Positions 45,149-57,028 of a DNA stretch of 64,000 bases are shown one piece after another. The translations under genes were made by a program, and so were the position numbers. This DNA comes from Rattus norvegicus. Lineage: Eukaryota > Chordata > Mammalia > Rodentia > Muridae. Below the pieces are notes generated by a model. It was given only the letters and a program-made list of their open reading frames with translations, ran no database searches and was not told the origin of the DNA. The stretch spans positions 17,037,501 through 17,101,500 of the forward strand of contig NC_086023.1 in assembly GCF_036323735.1 (NCBI RefSeq), in the 5' to 3' direction. Within the stretch, counting starts at the first letter, position 1. Each line of letters begins with the position of its first letter.

Positions 45149-45703
45149 CTGTGTGGGAAAACAAACATTTTAATTTGTTTAAATAAAACATTAGTTCTTT
45201 GACAAATCCCCATAACCCTTTCCTTGAAAAAAACAAGGCTATCAAAATTAATTTTAAGAATAAAATACAATTAGGAAATCTTACTTAAAAATATGAATGA
45301 AATTTAACACCGATTAAGGATATTGTTTTGTTATCTATGACACAGCATACAAAGCACTAACCTATTTTGGACCATGCAAAACTTAACCTTAAATGAAAAG
45401 TCCATCAAACCACAATCTGAGATGGCCTTAAATTGAAGTTTGAGGATGAAAGTCAATGACAGGAAAAGGTTTCACTTTCCACTTTCTTTTCAGATACGTG
45501 GGCCCAGCAGAAAGGAGAAGGGCTCATTCAAAGACTTCTCTCTGCTTGCCACTGTTGCTGACAAAAAATAGTAGCACAGCTTTGGCCAAGAAATACTATC
45601 AATCTACTGGCCATTACCCTTGCAACCACTAAGAAGGATAGAGTGGCTTTCGTAAAAATTGTACTAGGTAACTTACAAGATTGGGACAGAAATCAAATGA
45701 GTG

Positions 45704-45710
<7 letters not shown>

Positions 45711-45735
<25 letters not shown>

Positions 45736-45736
45736 A
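45711..45736. repeat. (TTTTG)n simple repeat
   Basis: Four to five 'ttttg' units, probably the tail of a lost minus-strand retroposon. Confidence 0.85.
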
Positions 45737-45974
45737 AACTTCAGCTTTGGCCCCTATGATTTTCTTAAGCAACAACACAAAAGAAGATATGGTTTTAAGG
45801 TTCATCAAACCAAGTTATAATGCTGGCTCCTGGTAATGTTATATACCAAACTAGTCTTTACAGACTTCAATGCTATTTCTTAAATTCTGTCAATAAAGAG
45901 AAAAATAGACTACTATACAAATTAAAATTGAAACCTCAATGCAAATGCAATTCTTTTCATCCCTTAGACCTTAA

Positions 45975-46062
45975 ATTCGAGATGGGCTCAAACTCCTTGA
46001 AGTCCTCCTGCTTCAGCCTCCTAAATGTTTGAATTATAGGTGTGAGCCACCATTCCCAACCA
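45975..46062 (-). mobile_element. B1-type SINE fragment
   Basis: The plus strand 'cctcctgcttcagcctccta' followed by 'aggtgtgagccaccattccc' is the reversed left half of a B1. Confidence 0.75.
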
Positions 46063-47204
46063 TATCCAATCTTTTAAAACTAATTTCTTCATCTTTTGAT
46101 AGTAATAGAATCATACAGCAGGATTATTACAAATGAAGTAATTTACAGTAAAAGCTTGAAAAACACTGAATGACCAAATGATTTCAATCATAATCAATTT
46201 TACTTTAGAAAACATCCTTTGATAATTAATAGTACATATTAGTTCTCATTAAAATTCACTAAAGCTTAGATACATCTATGGACATACATTTAAGGAGTCT
46301 TGTGCCCTGTCCTTCATTCTCTACTGTCTTTCTAGATGGAGCTAAAGGGAAGCAGCAAGTCTTGAAAGAGCTAGGAGGTAGAGTTAAGAGCAGTGCACAC
46401 TGTACTCTTATCTCCACACACTCACAGTGAGCCAGGCATCGACCAATTAACTTTTTAACTGTAAACTCCATCTCACTGCTTATATTTTTCAGAATTCCCT
46501 TCCATCATTTTGATCCCATGCAAAGAATAAGGGCATACTATGTTCTGTATGTATTATGTACGATTATTATCTCCTTCAAAAACACTGTGCTATAATTTGG
46601 TCACCAAGTATGGCAACATTGAGAGGTAGTGACATCTTTAAGAGGGCAACACTAGTAGGAAATAACAAATTCATGAGAAAAACCACCTCAAAGGGATTAA
46701 GTCACATGTCATACAGGGTTAGGACTCAGAGAGCAAAACAGTTGTCACAAAGCAAGAGCACCTCAAAAATGTTATGAAGTATTCCCAAATATGTGCCCAC
46801 CATGAGATGCTGCCTGTCAGGCCCTGAGGCATCAGAAGGTCCCACCAGGTAGCTTGTGCTCTGTTACAACACAAGCAGACTTCTAAGTACTACTACAGGC
46901 TGTGTACACTTCTCTGAAGCTAGACTGAATTACTTCTCTCTGATTTCATGTGAGAACCACAAAGAGTTATTCCTCTGTCTGTTTGTGCGCTGTTCCTTTC
47001 CCCCAAAATTCCCTCACTGGCCACCTTTAATTAATGAATGTTTTCTATACTTCCAAGTCACACTTAAGATACCAGCTTCACAATGAAATCAGTCTCTAAA
47101 AGTATTAACTTACCCCACATTTAATTTCTCTCAGACACAAGACTATATAGACCAACCTCTAATTGTTTAAAATAGGGTCAAAATGCAAATTCTTTTTAGA
47201 ATTA

Positions 47205-47395
47205 TATATCTCATTACTGTATGTGTACATGTGTTTTGCTTGTACGTATGATATGTACCACACATGCATGCCTGGTACCTATGGAAGCCTAGAGTTACAG
47301 ATAGTTCTGGGCCATCATGTGAGTGCAGAAAAATCAAACCTGGTCACTCTGCAAGATCAACAAATTCCCTTAACCTGACTCACTGACCCAAGTCC
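47205..47395 (-). mobile_element. Diverged B3-type SINE
   Basis: Reversed B3 order: GT/AC-rich end, 'gcctggtacctatggaagcc', then 'ctgactcactgacccaagtc'. It is old. Confidence 0.6.
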
Positions 47396-48877
47396 CAAAA
47401 TGTAATTTTTTTTGTGAATTGCATGGTTTATTTTTTATCAAATTTATGTTAAATGATCTTTTTAAAGTTATTCTCAGAAAGTTCTATCTGTAAATCTTCA
47501 TCCCTTCAAATGCTCAGAATCTTTTAAAAATTCATGACTTTGAATTATTAAAGTTCTTTTACAAATCTATTAAACAGCTAAAACAGGGCAGGTTGCAGAA
47601 CTAATATCTAAGAAAACAGCATTAGAAGTCAGCAATTTATAGTTAAAACCACAGAACGCTATTCAAGAATGTTGTGCCTGGTTTTAAAAATGTATGCCTC
47701 TGCACAAGTCCTGTTACTCTAGTCAGGCACATCTGGTCTAACTTCAGCCATGGGTACTCACTGCATACACAGGGGAATGGACAAGACAATTCCACTCATG
47801 GCAATATAATTTACAATTGTGGTAAGTGCTTTAGCATTTAGAGGGAAAGAATGTGACTCTTTAAGAATGAAGGTGAAAAGAAACAGATCTGGAAATCAGA
47901 GGCTTCCATGAAATTAAAAGCTTTGATCTGAAAGGTCGAGTCATTCTATCCGAGATGACAGACATTAACCAGACCCTGAGCCCTTAAAATGTGGCTAGCC
48001 CAGTGAGAGGTGGGCTCCATATATGAAATTCACATAAATTTTCAAAAACTTTTTATAAAAGATATAAACTATTTAAATGATACTTTTACACTGCAAACTA
48101 ATAATAGACAATGTTTACACAGTTACAAAGAACAAAATATTACACAATTAGCCATCTGCTTGTCTCATGCAGACAGGTGGTACAAGAACTTTCTCCTGTT
48201 TTGTCTTTGGAATATTTTCCTGCTTTCTGGTTATCTTCTGTTTGTTTGGTTGGTTTTTGTTATCTCTGAGTATGTCTAATTTTAACTATATCTCTATGAC
48301 CTATTACAACATCCCCCATGCATTTATTCAATTAAGAAAAACATGCAAAAAATAAATATGCATTACCTTTTCTAATTACCAACTTTGAATAAGAACTCAA
48401 ATTATGAAGATCTAAAGAGAAATTTGCCTAGAAATAAAATTACAGTGAATATATGTGCCCATCACACTCAGCGGTGATGTAGTTCAGAACATGATGGCTG
48501 GCAAAGACCCATTGCACTCAGAAGTGATGTAGTGGTGCACAGACCAGGATGCTGACTGATACCTGCAACACTTTACATACATTGTTTCAACGTGTGAAAA
48601 AAAAACCCTAACTCTTGGCTTTAAGTCACATAAATGAATACCTAAAAGCATGCTCATAGTTATAACCTCAATTTTTCCCTTCTAATCAAGATATCAAGAA
48701 GTCTATTTACCTAAATGTGTAGATGAAGTGTAATTTTGGAAGAAAATTCCAATCTCCAATGTCCACTAATACAAATGAAATAGACTTCTAATTCACTTGC
48801 TTACTATGCTTTAGCGTACTAACTTCTTTATATTGAACACCTAAACTTGAGAGCCTACTAGATCACTGGAAAATACA

Positions 48878-49018
48878 GTAAGATGGCTCCGAGGGTAAAG
48901 ACACCTGCTGATAAGTCTGACGACCTCGGTTCAAACCCAGATTGTTTTTTGACCTCCAAGTCCATGACCCACCCACAACAAAATAAATTAAGTATTAAGA
49001 AAAATAAATAAATTTAAA
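48878..49018 (+). mobile_element. B2-type SINE
   Basis: 'agatggctccgagggtaaag' head, 'acgacctcggttcaaaccca' box B, and the tail 'agaaaaataaataaattt'. Confidence 0.78.
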
Positions 49019-50351
49019 TCCCAAAAGCACTGTGCTATTTCTATTGATAAAAGTTGAGACATCTAAAACTGTGGGGAAATGTTTGCAATTAAAATAGAAA
49101 ATAATTTATAAGCCAAATATGCAAGTCACTACCAATGTATAACAGTGTTAAATAAAAAAGAAAACCAGAAATGTCTCGCCAAAGTATCTCCCACTCAACC
49201 ATTATTCATTATACTTAAATATTATGTTTAATATTTGCCACCTGCAATAAATTTTTCACAAAGAAAAAAGAAAAAAACTTAAGTTGTATATTGTTAACAT
49301 TTTTAAGCCTTACATATAGACAGAGATTAAGTTTTTGAACAGAAGTTAACCTCCAGTTGCTTCTACGTAGTATACAGTGGAGAATCTAAACTACTTCAGT
49401 AATGTCACAACACCTTTACAACAGCATTCATGGAATAGTCTCACACTAGTCAGCTGGACGGTAACAGATATTCCACTGCAGGCCTTTTCCTCAAAAATAT
49501 TATGAATTAAAATATATTCCTGGTAAACGCTGGCACGTTTATAAATATGCTCATTAATAACTGAATGAAGACATCGACAGTGGCAATTAGCAGTGTTATG
49601 TTATTATCCAGGTATAACTCCTATTGATTCTTCCAAGAGAAGAGAAACAAACAATTCTTAGTTGTTGACTGTTCCAAAAGCTGTGCCAAACCCAAGTTTC
49701 TTAAAATGCAGAGGCAAAGCACACTTTAAACCTTAACAACAATTTCTGTGTAATCTAGAAGATTGAAGCAATAATCTGTGCAGAACTCCTGTGTATAAAT
49801 AAAATAGCACTATGGGTACTAAGAAATCATACATATAGTACAGCTTAGACTATAAAGAAAGGGGAAATCCAAATTACATCTTTTCATACAAAGTACACAT
49901 CATATGAAAGCTGAGAAATGTAATAATCTACCAAAACGATAGACAAATATATGTGGTTATATTTAAGATGGCTCAGATGTTCTTTCCCTGGTTTCTATAT
50001 TAAAATTAGATGTCCATTAAAATGTTGCACCTAAGTTAAAATAAGCAGATTTTTTTTTTTATTTTTAGAAAAATCCCCAAACAGAATCTCCTACCAAACA
50101 TTAAAGTTATCTGTATATAGGGAAGGAAAGTCTTAAAGCCTTTAAAATGCACATAAATTCATTCACCTGAGGCATATCAGAAATAAACCTGAAAAAACAA
50201 TGACTATTAAGACTCCCACAGGAACACATTTCACTTGCTCTTACTAAGCTGTGCACTGAAAGCAATTTATGGAAGAGTGCAGAACATACAGACATCTTGG
50301 CTGAGAACACAAACACTTGCCCAAAGTAAGACCATGATTCCAATCACTTAC

Positions 50352-50543
50352 CTTAGCAGTGGCTTTCTTTATAGCTGCATGTTGGGTTATCTTCATCTTC
50401 AGATGGACAGATGATTTCATTCACAGCAGGGACCTTGCCAACTTGCCCATATAATTCTTTTGAAAAGCAGCTAGGAGATCAGGGTGACCTAGCCTTGCCC
50501 TGTAGCTTCCCTCTTAGACGGATAGTCTAGGTCTAGGAGCTGA
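50352..50543 (-). other. Pcmtd1: Candidate cryptic or poison exon in Pcmtd1
   Basis: On the minus strand a strong acceptor ('ttgttttttctactctcag') ends at 50,544 and a near-perfect donor ('aag' then 'gtaagtg') follows 50,352, giving a 192-bp segment. Spliced after the exon at 58,250 (which leaves two bases), it would stop after 19 codons (TAG), so inclusion would truncate the protein and probably trigger decay. No transcript evidence is available here; chance splice-like sites are common in long introns. Confidence 0.3.
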
Positions 50544-51168
50544 CTGAGAGTAGAAAAAACAACATTCCCCTTCAATACACTGTGACGTTGGGGCTGGCAA
50601 TTGCACACCTAATTTATTAGGTGCCAGAGGACACTGTCATTGAAATTGTAGACAATTATTCCAATGGAATAAAGGAATTTCAAGGACCTGGGGAAGAGTC
50701 CTACCTTCTTCTTATATCTCATCCAAAACAAACTGACAAATGAAATCACAAAATCTTTTTCTTAAAACATTTCATTTAAATACAATTTCACTATTTTGTT
50801 AAAAATAAGACAACACTTTAAACATCTGTGCTGGGCTAAAAGCAACTCTTGATCTTGAAACATACCATTCAAATACCTTATAATCAATAACTAAACTGTT
50901 GAATTAAAATTAGAAAACAAAGCTTTACCTTTCAAAGTGTTTTCCCTTCCAACCAACTGCATCAGACTCATCTTAGGATAATATAGGAATTATTTGAAGC
51001 AAAGTATTAAAAAATAAAGTGCATTTGTTTGTTTGGACTGAATAAACAAACCCGCATTACTGTGGCATTGTAGAAACCCACATTACTGAAAAAGTCACTA
51101 AATGTTTTATAGAAAACCTGACAGTTAAGTCATTTAAAGCCATATTATTCCCTGCACAGGTAGAGGGG

Positions 51169-51176
51169 GTGTGTGT

Positions 51177-51224
<48 letters not shown>
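51169..51224. repeat. (GT)n microsatellite
   Basis: About 22 uninterrupted GT units after an imperfect lead-in. Confidence 0.95.
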
Positions 51225-51225
<1 letters not shown>

Positions 51226-51294
51226 CTTTTACTATTTTCAAGGATTCTCTGTACAAACAATTTGATTATTTGTCACATTAAAATTAGTCTAGCA

Positions 51295-51400
51295 AGGTCT
51301 GCGGTTCATCCCTACAACCCTACTGCTGTAGAAGCTGAAGCGGAAGGCCACAAGTTTGAAGATGATTTGACCAACTTAACAAAAAGGGGGAAGGTGGGGA
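51295..51400 (+). mobile_element. Diverged B1-type SINE
   Basis: B1-like order 'gctgtagaagctgaagcgga' then 'ggccacaagtttgaagatga'. Confidence 0.6.
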
Positions 51401-51419
51401 GGAGTAAGAAAGAAATGAA

Positions 51420-51540
51420 TACTTTTAAGACAGGGTTTGACTCTGAACCCTAGGCTAGCTTGAAACACTCAATGACTCACTCTCCTGCCTCAATCTCCCA
51501 AGTGCTGGGATTATATGTATGTCTTATCATGATCGGCTCT
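51420..51540 (-). mobile_element. B1-type SINE
   Basis: Reversed B1: 'aagacagggtttgactctga', 'cctgcctcaatctcccaagt', 'gctgggattatatg'. Confidence 0.85.
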
Positions 51541-51561
51541 AAACCATATTTTAAGGAGGCT

Positions 51562-51655
51562 GACAATGTAGTTTAAATGTTAGAATCATCTAGCATGTAT
51601 AAAGCCTTGGGTTTAATCCTCATTCCCACGGAGAGTAAAAAAAAAAAAAAGAAAA
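51562..51655 (+). mobile_element. Old ID-like SINE
   Basis: 'tctagcatgtataaagcctt', 'gggtttaatcctcattccca', then an A-run. A diverged tRNA-Ala-type element. Confidence 0.6.
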
Positions 51656-52194
51656 AGAAACTGCTTACAACTTGCAATAACTTATATAAAATTATTTCTG
51701 GACACTATTAGTATAGCAAAATACACAAGCATCTGAAGGGTATTGGGAAATACTAAAGATAATGAATTAATTACAAAAGCAAGATGATTTCAATACAATT
51801 CTCTTTATACTACTCCAGTGACAAAACTCAATACAGAAATACTTAATTTTCAAATACAAATCACTATAAAAAATAAACCTTTAATAAACTACAAGTAAAA
51901 CCAGAACAGTAATTATTGCCATACACCCATTGTGGGTTTTGAAAACTACAGAAAGAAGGTAATGCATTGTTTTTCATTCAATAATGCTAAGCCGTACAGT
52001 CGTAGTTGACTGTGCCAATGTGTCTAGCCACATTAGTGGCATTGCCTGAGTCTATCTGAAGGAAAAACATGATTCAAATAATAGTTCTACCTCACTTTTC
52101 GTAAGCTAAGAGGATAGGCTACAGTTTGTGGAGCAGCTCAATTCTGGGACAAACCAATTTAAAAAAAAAATTAATCAATTTCTTCCTAATGCTA

Positions 52195-52390
52195 TTACCT
52201 CTTCATACAGTTTGTCATGTTATGGTGACCTGCCACCATAAAATTATTTTTTTTTTGCTCCTTCATAATTCTTTTTGCTAGTGTCATGAATAGTAATGTA
52301 AAATATCTGATATGCAAGATATTGGATATGGGACACATCAAATGTTGGTCAACCCCCAAAGTGGTTGTGACCCACAGTTCAGAACCACTG
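52195..52390. mobile_element. hAT-Charlie-type MITE (URR1-like)
   Basis: It ends at 52,390 with 'cagttcagaaccactg', near the reverse complement of the CAGTGGTTCTCAACCT terminal repeat. The inner 'caacccccaaagtggttgtg' is also typical. The left end is eroded. It is a non-autonomous DNA transposon relic with no coding capacity. Confidence 0.65.
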
Positions 52391-53255
52391 GTCTAAGACA
52401 AAAGATGTTCTCCTCTGACCACATACGACCTTTTTCATTATGACTCATCTATGTGCCCCATTACATGGTAATAATGGTCCATTCTATACAGGAATAAGAT
52501 ACAGATAAAAAGGCATTTCCAAAGTCCTCTCTCTAGTCATCTGGAAGGAAGATACACATTCTAATGACATTACAGGAATTTAATGCTGTATGATCCCTAA
52601 GAGCCAAATACGCACATTTGTATTAAATAAATGCGTATACATAGCTATAAATAAATGTTTTACTAGTGACAAGCTCTTCCATGAAGTCAAAGTTTGTACA
52701 ATTTAAGTTTTTCTAACTACAATACTCACCCACGCATTCACACCTGGACAGACGTATTTTGTTTACTGCATAATTACTGGTTTGAGGGTGATCTGACTCC
52801 CTCAACTTCCTCCTCTTGTTGACTAACTGTAAAGGGAAAAGGTTCCTGTGCTCACAGAAAAGCACTAGGAAACCCAGAAAGGAATGCTAAACATGCAGAG
52901 TTGTCTCTTCAAAGAAGAGATGTATGCCCATTTTCAGCCCAGAAAACAGAACACAGAGAACACAGATGTAGTTAACAGCCTGATGGTCTGTCTGTGCTTC
53001 CAATCTGTAGAGCCAGGCCTCACCTGACTCCCATAAACTATTACGGGGAGCCCGTCTTTGTGGGATAGTTAATTATCATTAAGGAATCTTTTTTCCAAAA
53101 ATTATCCTGTGCTTAAATATGACTAAAATAAACTGCCCAGTCAGTGTCAGATTCTAGAAGTTGGAACTGACCCCGGCTACTGAGTCCTGTTGAACTGGAT
53201 TTCCTTCCTGACTCTCCTAGCCACAATGCTTGCAGAGCCCCTCAACTAAGCACCT

Positions 53256-53261
<6 letters not shown>

Positions 53262-53299
<38 letters not shown>
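53262..53299. repeat. Poly-A run (about 38 bp)
   Basis: A long uninterrupted A-run with no recognised retroposon body directly to its left. Confidence 0.9.
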
Positions 53300-53300
<1 letters not shown>

Positions 53301-53351
53301 ACCTCAACAAATAAGGCCCCAATACCAATCTAGATCAGAGTGAACTTTGGG

Positions 53352-53443
53352 GTTGGGGATTTAGCTCAGTGGTAGAGCGCTTGCCTAGCAAGCGCAAGGC
53401 CCTGGGTTCGGTCCCCAGCTCCGAAAAAAAGAAAAAGAAAAAA
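53352..53443 (+). mobile_element. ID SINE
   Basis: Near-consensus rat ID element ('ggggttggggatttagctca' to 'ggttcggtccccagctccg') with an A-rich tail. 'tgaactttgg' precedes it and recurs at about 53,466, which may be a displaced target duplication. The unique 3' part of BC1 is absent. Confidence 0.94.
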
Positions 53444-53465
53444 AATGGTCTTTGAAGGCTGTCAA

Positions 53466-53555
53466 ATGAACTTTGGCTCAGTGGGTAAAGTTGCTTGCTG
53501 CCAAATCTGACAACCAGAGTTTGATCCCCAGGACCCACGTAAAGGAAGGTAAAAA
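53466..53555 (+). mobile_element. B2-type SINE fragment
   Basis: 'ggctcagtgggtaaagttgc' head and 'gtttgatccccaggaccca' box B. The first bases of the head are replaced. Confidence 0.75.
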
Positions 53556-53992
53556 ATCAACTCCTGAGACTAGGTGTAACAAAAATGTTTAATAAAATAT
53601 AACATTGTGTCCTGTGGAGCCTATTAGGGGTCAATAAACAGGCAACAGCAGTGTAATGCTATAAGAACATGCCAAGATTGTCTCTTTAAAAGACTGGAGC
53701 CATCTTTTCCTGCTGTCTTCAGAGACCATTTAGCTAGCCCAGGATCCTGAAAATTCATCTGGTCGTTTGTGTAAGAAATCCTTTGAAAACAGACCAGTTC
53801 ATAAGGAAGTTCAGTGAACATTCAGTGATAAATAATCCGTCCCTCCAGCTTCCCATGTCCAATACAGCAAACTGTGGAGCCGCTCTGAGCCATTACCTGT
53901 TCGTGCAGCTCTAGCATAATTCAAAAGCCATACCGTAAGGACACTTTTACTTCAAGAACAAATAGGATTTAAGACACAAGAATCAGGCCTGT

Positions 53993-54009
53993 GTGCGCGC
54001 GCACGCGCG

Positions 54010-54048
<39 letters not shown>
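53993..54048. repeat. Alternating (CG/CA)n purine-pyrimidine repeat
   Basis: 'gtgtgcgcgcgcacgcgcgc' passes into a long CA run. Continuous purine-pyrimidine alternation over about 55 bp has Z-DNA potential. Confidence 0.92.
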
Positions 54049-54050
<2 letters not shown>

Positions 54051-54721
54051 CTACATTGTATATTAGATATTCTAACATTGGTTAGTCAATAGATCTCTCA
54101 ATCTCTCATTTATGAGAGAGCTTATCCTGATCCTAGCACATACATGTAAGAAAACACATACAACTCAGCACTACTACTGAAGGAGTTGATGAGAAGGCTC
54201 TAGACTCCATGGATGAAGAACAGCACTAGATTTTACGCACTTGTTCTCTATATGCTGAATTCTAGAGATGATGGATACCAACACAAAGTTTAATGACCCA
54301 TTTTCCTTGATCTCTATTTTGATATGCACACATATGACTGTATACACACTTGAATAGGAAACTGTCTACAACAGAAACTTTTTACACCCTGCAAATGTTC
54401 TAATCTTTTAACAGAAAGTAAGAATACCTTAACATTTAAAAAGACTTAAAGAATCATCAAGAAATAAGTATGACAGGAAGAAAGAAATATAACCTCTAAC
54501 TGGTAACCCAAACCAAGTTATGTAAAAAAAAATAAAAATAAAAAGTAGCCAAATGAACAACAGTAGACTTGTTTACTTAACTTTGCACCAGTTGATATTC
54601 TATGTGAAATGAAACAACTTCCTAGTGCTAGCTACTCTCCATATACAAGAACATAAGTTCAATTATGATATTGATATTGAACAATAAGTAGTATTTCATA
54701 CCTGTTCATACTTTGTTTTTT

Positions 54722-55316
54722 AACTTGACACAAACTAGGGTCTTCTGGAAAGAGGAACCATGAGAAAAAATGTCTCCATCATACTGGCTTGTAGACAAGT
54801 CTCTGGGGGCATTTTCTTGATTTATAATTGATATGGGAAGCCCTGACTACTACTGTGGGCAATGTTATCCCTAGGCTGGTGGTCCTGGCTTGTGATAAGA
54901 AAGAAGGCCGAGGGCTGGAGAGATGGCTCAGCGGTTAAGAGCACTGACTGCTCTTCCAAAGGTCATGAGTTCAAATCCCAGCAACCACATGGTGGCTCAC
55001 AACCATCTGTAACAAGATCTGATGCCCTCTTCTGGTGTGTCTGAAGACAGTGACAGTTACTCATCATATATAAAATGAATAAATAAAATCTAAAAAAAAA
55101 AAAAAAGAAAGAAGGCCGAGCAAGCCATAGGGAACAAGTTAGTAGGAAGCCACCTCTGTGACCTTTCCTTCAGTTCCTGTCTCCAGGTTCCTGCTTTTGA
55201 GGTCCTGCCCTGACTACCTTCAGTGATGGACCTTAAGCTTTAAGAAGAAATATATCCTTTCCTTCCCAGATTGCTTTTGGTCATGGTGTTTATCACAATA
55301 GAAGCTTGACTACAAT
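54722..55316 (+). repeat. Dispersed rodent repeat (family B), nearly complete
   Basis: Starts 'aacttgacacaaactagggt' and ends 'tcacaatagaagcttgac'. A B3 SINE (54,912-55,104) interrupts it. The parts on either side match the split copy at 2,866-2,929 and 6,566-6,810. Confidence 0.75.
54912..55104 (+). mobile_element. B3 SINE with 15-16-bp target-site duplication
   Basis: Near-consensus B3 with A-tail. 'agaaagaaggccgag' lies directly on both sides (about 54,897-54,911 and 55,106-55,120). It is a recent insertion into the family B repeat. Confidence 0.95.
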
Positions 55317-55612
55317 CCCGCCTGCTAAGAAGTAAAATAAAATTGCTCCAACTGTCTTCTTTAGAATGGATTAACATAAAGTGTTTCAAAAATAAGCTGT
55401 AAAACGTCAGCAACTATGACAAGCACCTGGTTAATGATTTTATGAAGAACAGCAAAAACATTCAATGTCACAAGGAAGCACTCACATATTCTTCACTGAA
55501 TACTATGCACCATTTTTAGGTATTAATTTAAAAACCTGCATAACAAAAATTCAGAAACAAGCAGAAAAAATTCGATCATTTTATGTGAAAACATTTGTTT
55601 GAAACAGAGAGA

Positions 55613-55728
55613 AGGGGTTGGGGATTTAGCTCAGTGGTAGAGCGCTTGCCTAGGAAGCGCAAGGCCCTGGGTTCGGTCCCCAGCTCCGGAAAGAAAAAAA
55701 GAAAAAAAAAAAAAAAGAAAAAAAAAAA
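55613..55728 (+). mobile_element. ID SINE with 12-13-bp target-site duplication
   Basis: Near-consensus ID with one change in the anticodon-arm region ('cctaggaagcgc' instead of 'cctagcaagcgc') and a long A-rich tail. 'gaaacagagagaa' flanks it on both sides. Confidence 0.95.
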
Positions 55729-55744
55729 GAAACAGAGAGAAAAA

Positions 55745-56040
55745 AGAGCAGAGGAGGGATGCGAGCTGCCATGCTCGTGGGAAATTATGAACTATGGGAA
55801 AGGCCTAGCCTTGCAGCACACGCTTGGCTCAGCTGAGGAGCTTCAACGTGGGTGAGAGACCCTGTCTAAAACACACAGATGAAGAGTGGCTGAGGAAAGA
55901 GTGATGATGGAGGAAAGAGATCCCTGGACATTAATCTCTGGCCTCATACATACACACGCGTGTGCATGCCTTCACGTCCATATTCACATGAGCAAACACA
56001 AACACACACACCATTAAACAAATAAATAACAAATGAGACA
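55745..56040 (+). mobile_element. B1/B4-type composite SINE, diverged
   Basis: A B1-like left part ('gtgagagaccctgtctaaaa') is followed by 'gagtggctgaggaaagagtg' and a CA-rich end typical of B4/B2-type composites. Confidence 0.55.
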
Positions 56041-56060
56041 TCTAAATAGCCTTTAAACAG

Positions 56061-56237
56061 GGCTGGAGAGATGGCTCAGCGGTTAAGAGCACCCGACTGC
56101 TCTTCCAGAGGTCATGAGTTCAATTCCCAGCAACCACATGGTGGCTCACAACCATCTGTAAAGAGATCTGATGCCCTCTTCTGGTGTATCTGAAGACAGC
56201 TACAGTGTACTTATATATAATAAATAAATAAATCTTT
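56061..56237 (+). mobile_element. B3 SINE with perfect 16-bp target-site duplication
   Basis: Near-consensus B3 ending 'aataaataaataaatct'. 'aatagcctttaaacag' is present at 56,045-56,060 and 56,238-56,253. A very recent insertion. Confidence 0.97.
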
Positions 56238-56831
56238 AATAGCCTTTAAACAGATTAGCTACACTATACAAAATGAAAATCACTGAAATCATAGCATTCT
56301 TCACTGTTACCCAGATCACGTCTCAGCAGCAAACCTCAACAGATTTGCCTTAGTGACTCAAGGCTTCCTTGAGCCTGTTGAATAATGATCAGAAATTGAA
56401 CCTTCACGTATCTAGAGATGAAACGTACTAACAACTAATATGCAACAGATCTTACTAGAAATTTGTAAGCCTTTGGTAATACTACTTTTATACTTTCTAA
56501 GTTAAAATGTATTCAAAATTTCTTATGGGCAGATTAAGTTTCAATATTAAAACATGTTTTACAGAAAATCAAACAATTAAAAAAGAACCCAATAACCAAA
56601 TAAAAATTAATCTTGCCCACATCTCAAAACTCAGCAACCAGTCATTAGGAGAAAATGATGAAGACACAAACAGATGTTAGTTTAATATCGATTTCTTATT
56701 AAACAACTTAAGGTAATAAATAACTTTGATTTCCGTTAAATGTCATTCTTTTTGGAATAAATGCAGTAGGCAATTGAAAATAACTGAGAGTATGAACTAG
56801 GTGTCAATTATTCCTAAAGAAAGTTATTCAG

Positions 56832-57028
56832 GGGCTGGAAAGATGTTCAGGAGTTTGGCGTACTTGCTCTCACAGGGGACTGACTGTGGGTGGACTTCCA
56901 GTGCCCACATGCCACCTCTCAAATTGTCTCTAACTCCAGTGCAAGGGATCAGATGCCGTCTCCTGAATTCTGTAGACACCAGACAAGTGTGTGTTGTACT
57001 CACAGACATGCAGGCAAAACTCTTACAA
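56832..57028 (+). mobile_element. Diverged B3-type SINE
   Basis: 'ggggctggaaagatgttcag' head and 'ggatcagatgccgtctcctg' core. It explains the start of the open frame at 56,801-57,310, which is therefore not a gene. Confidence 0.75.

Noticed and set aside
51169..51453. 94-codon frame starting in the GT repeat
   Set aside because: Its first 20 residues are microsatellite translation (Val-Cys repeats) and the rest is a B1 relic.
53352..53443. Possible tRNA-Ala or BC1 RNA gene
   Set aside because: It is an ID SINE. The A-rich tail is simple and the unique 3' part of BC1 is missing, and near copies occur at 6,301 and 55,613.
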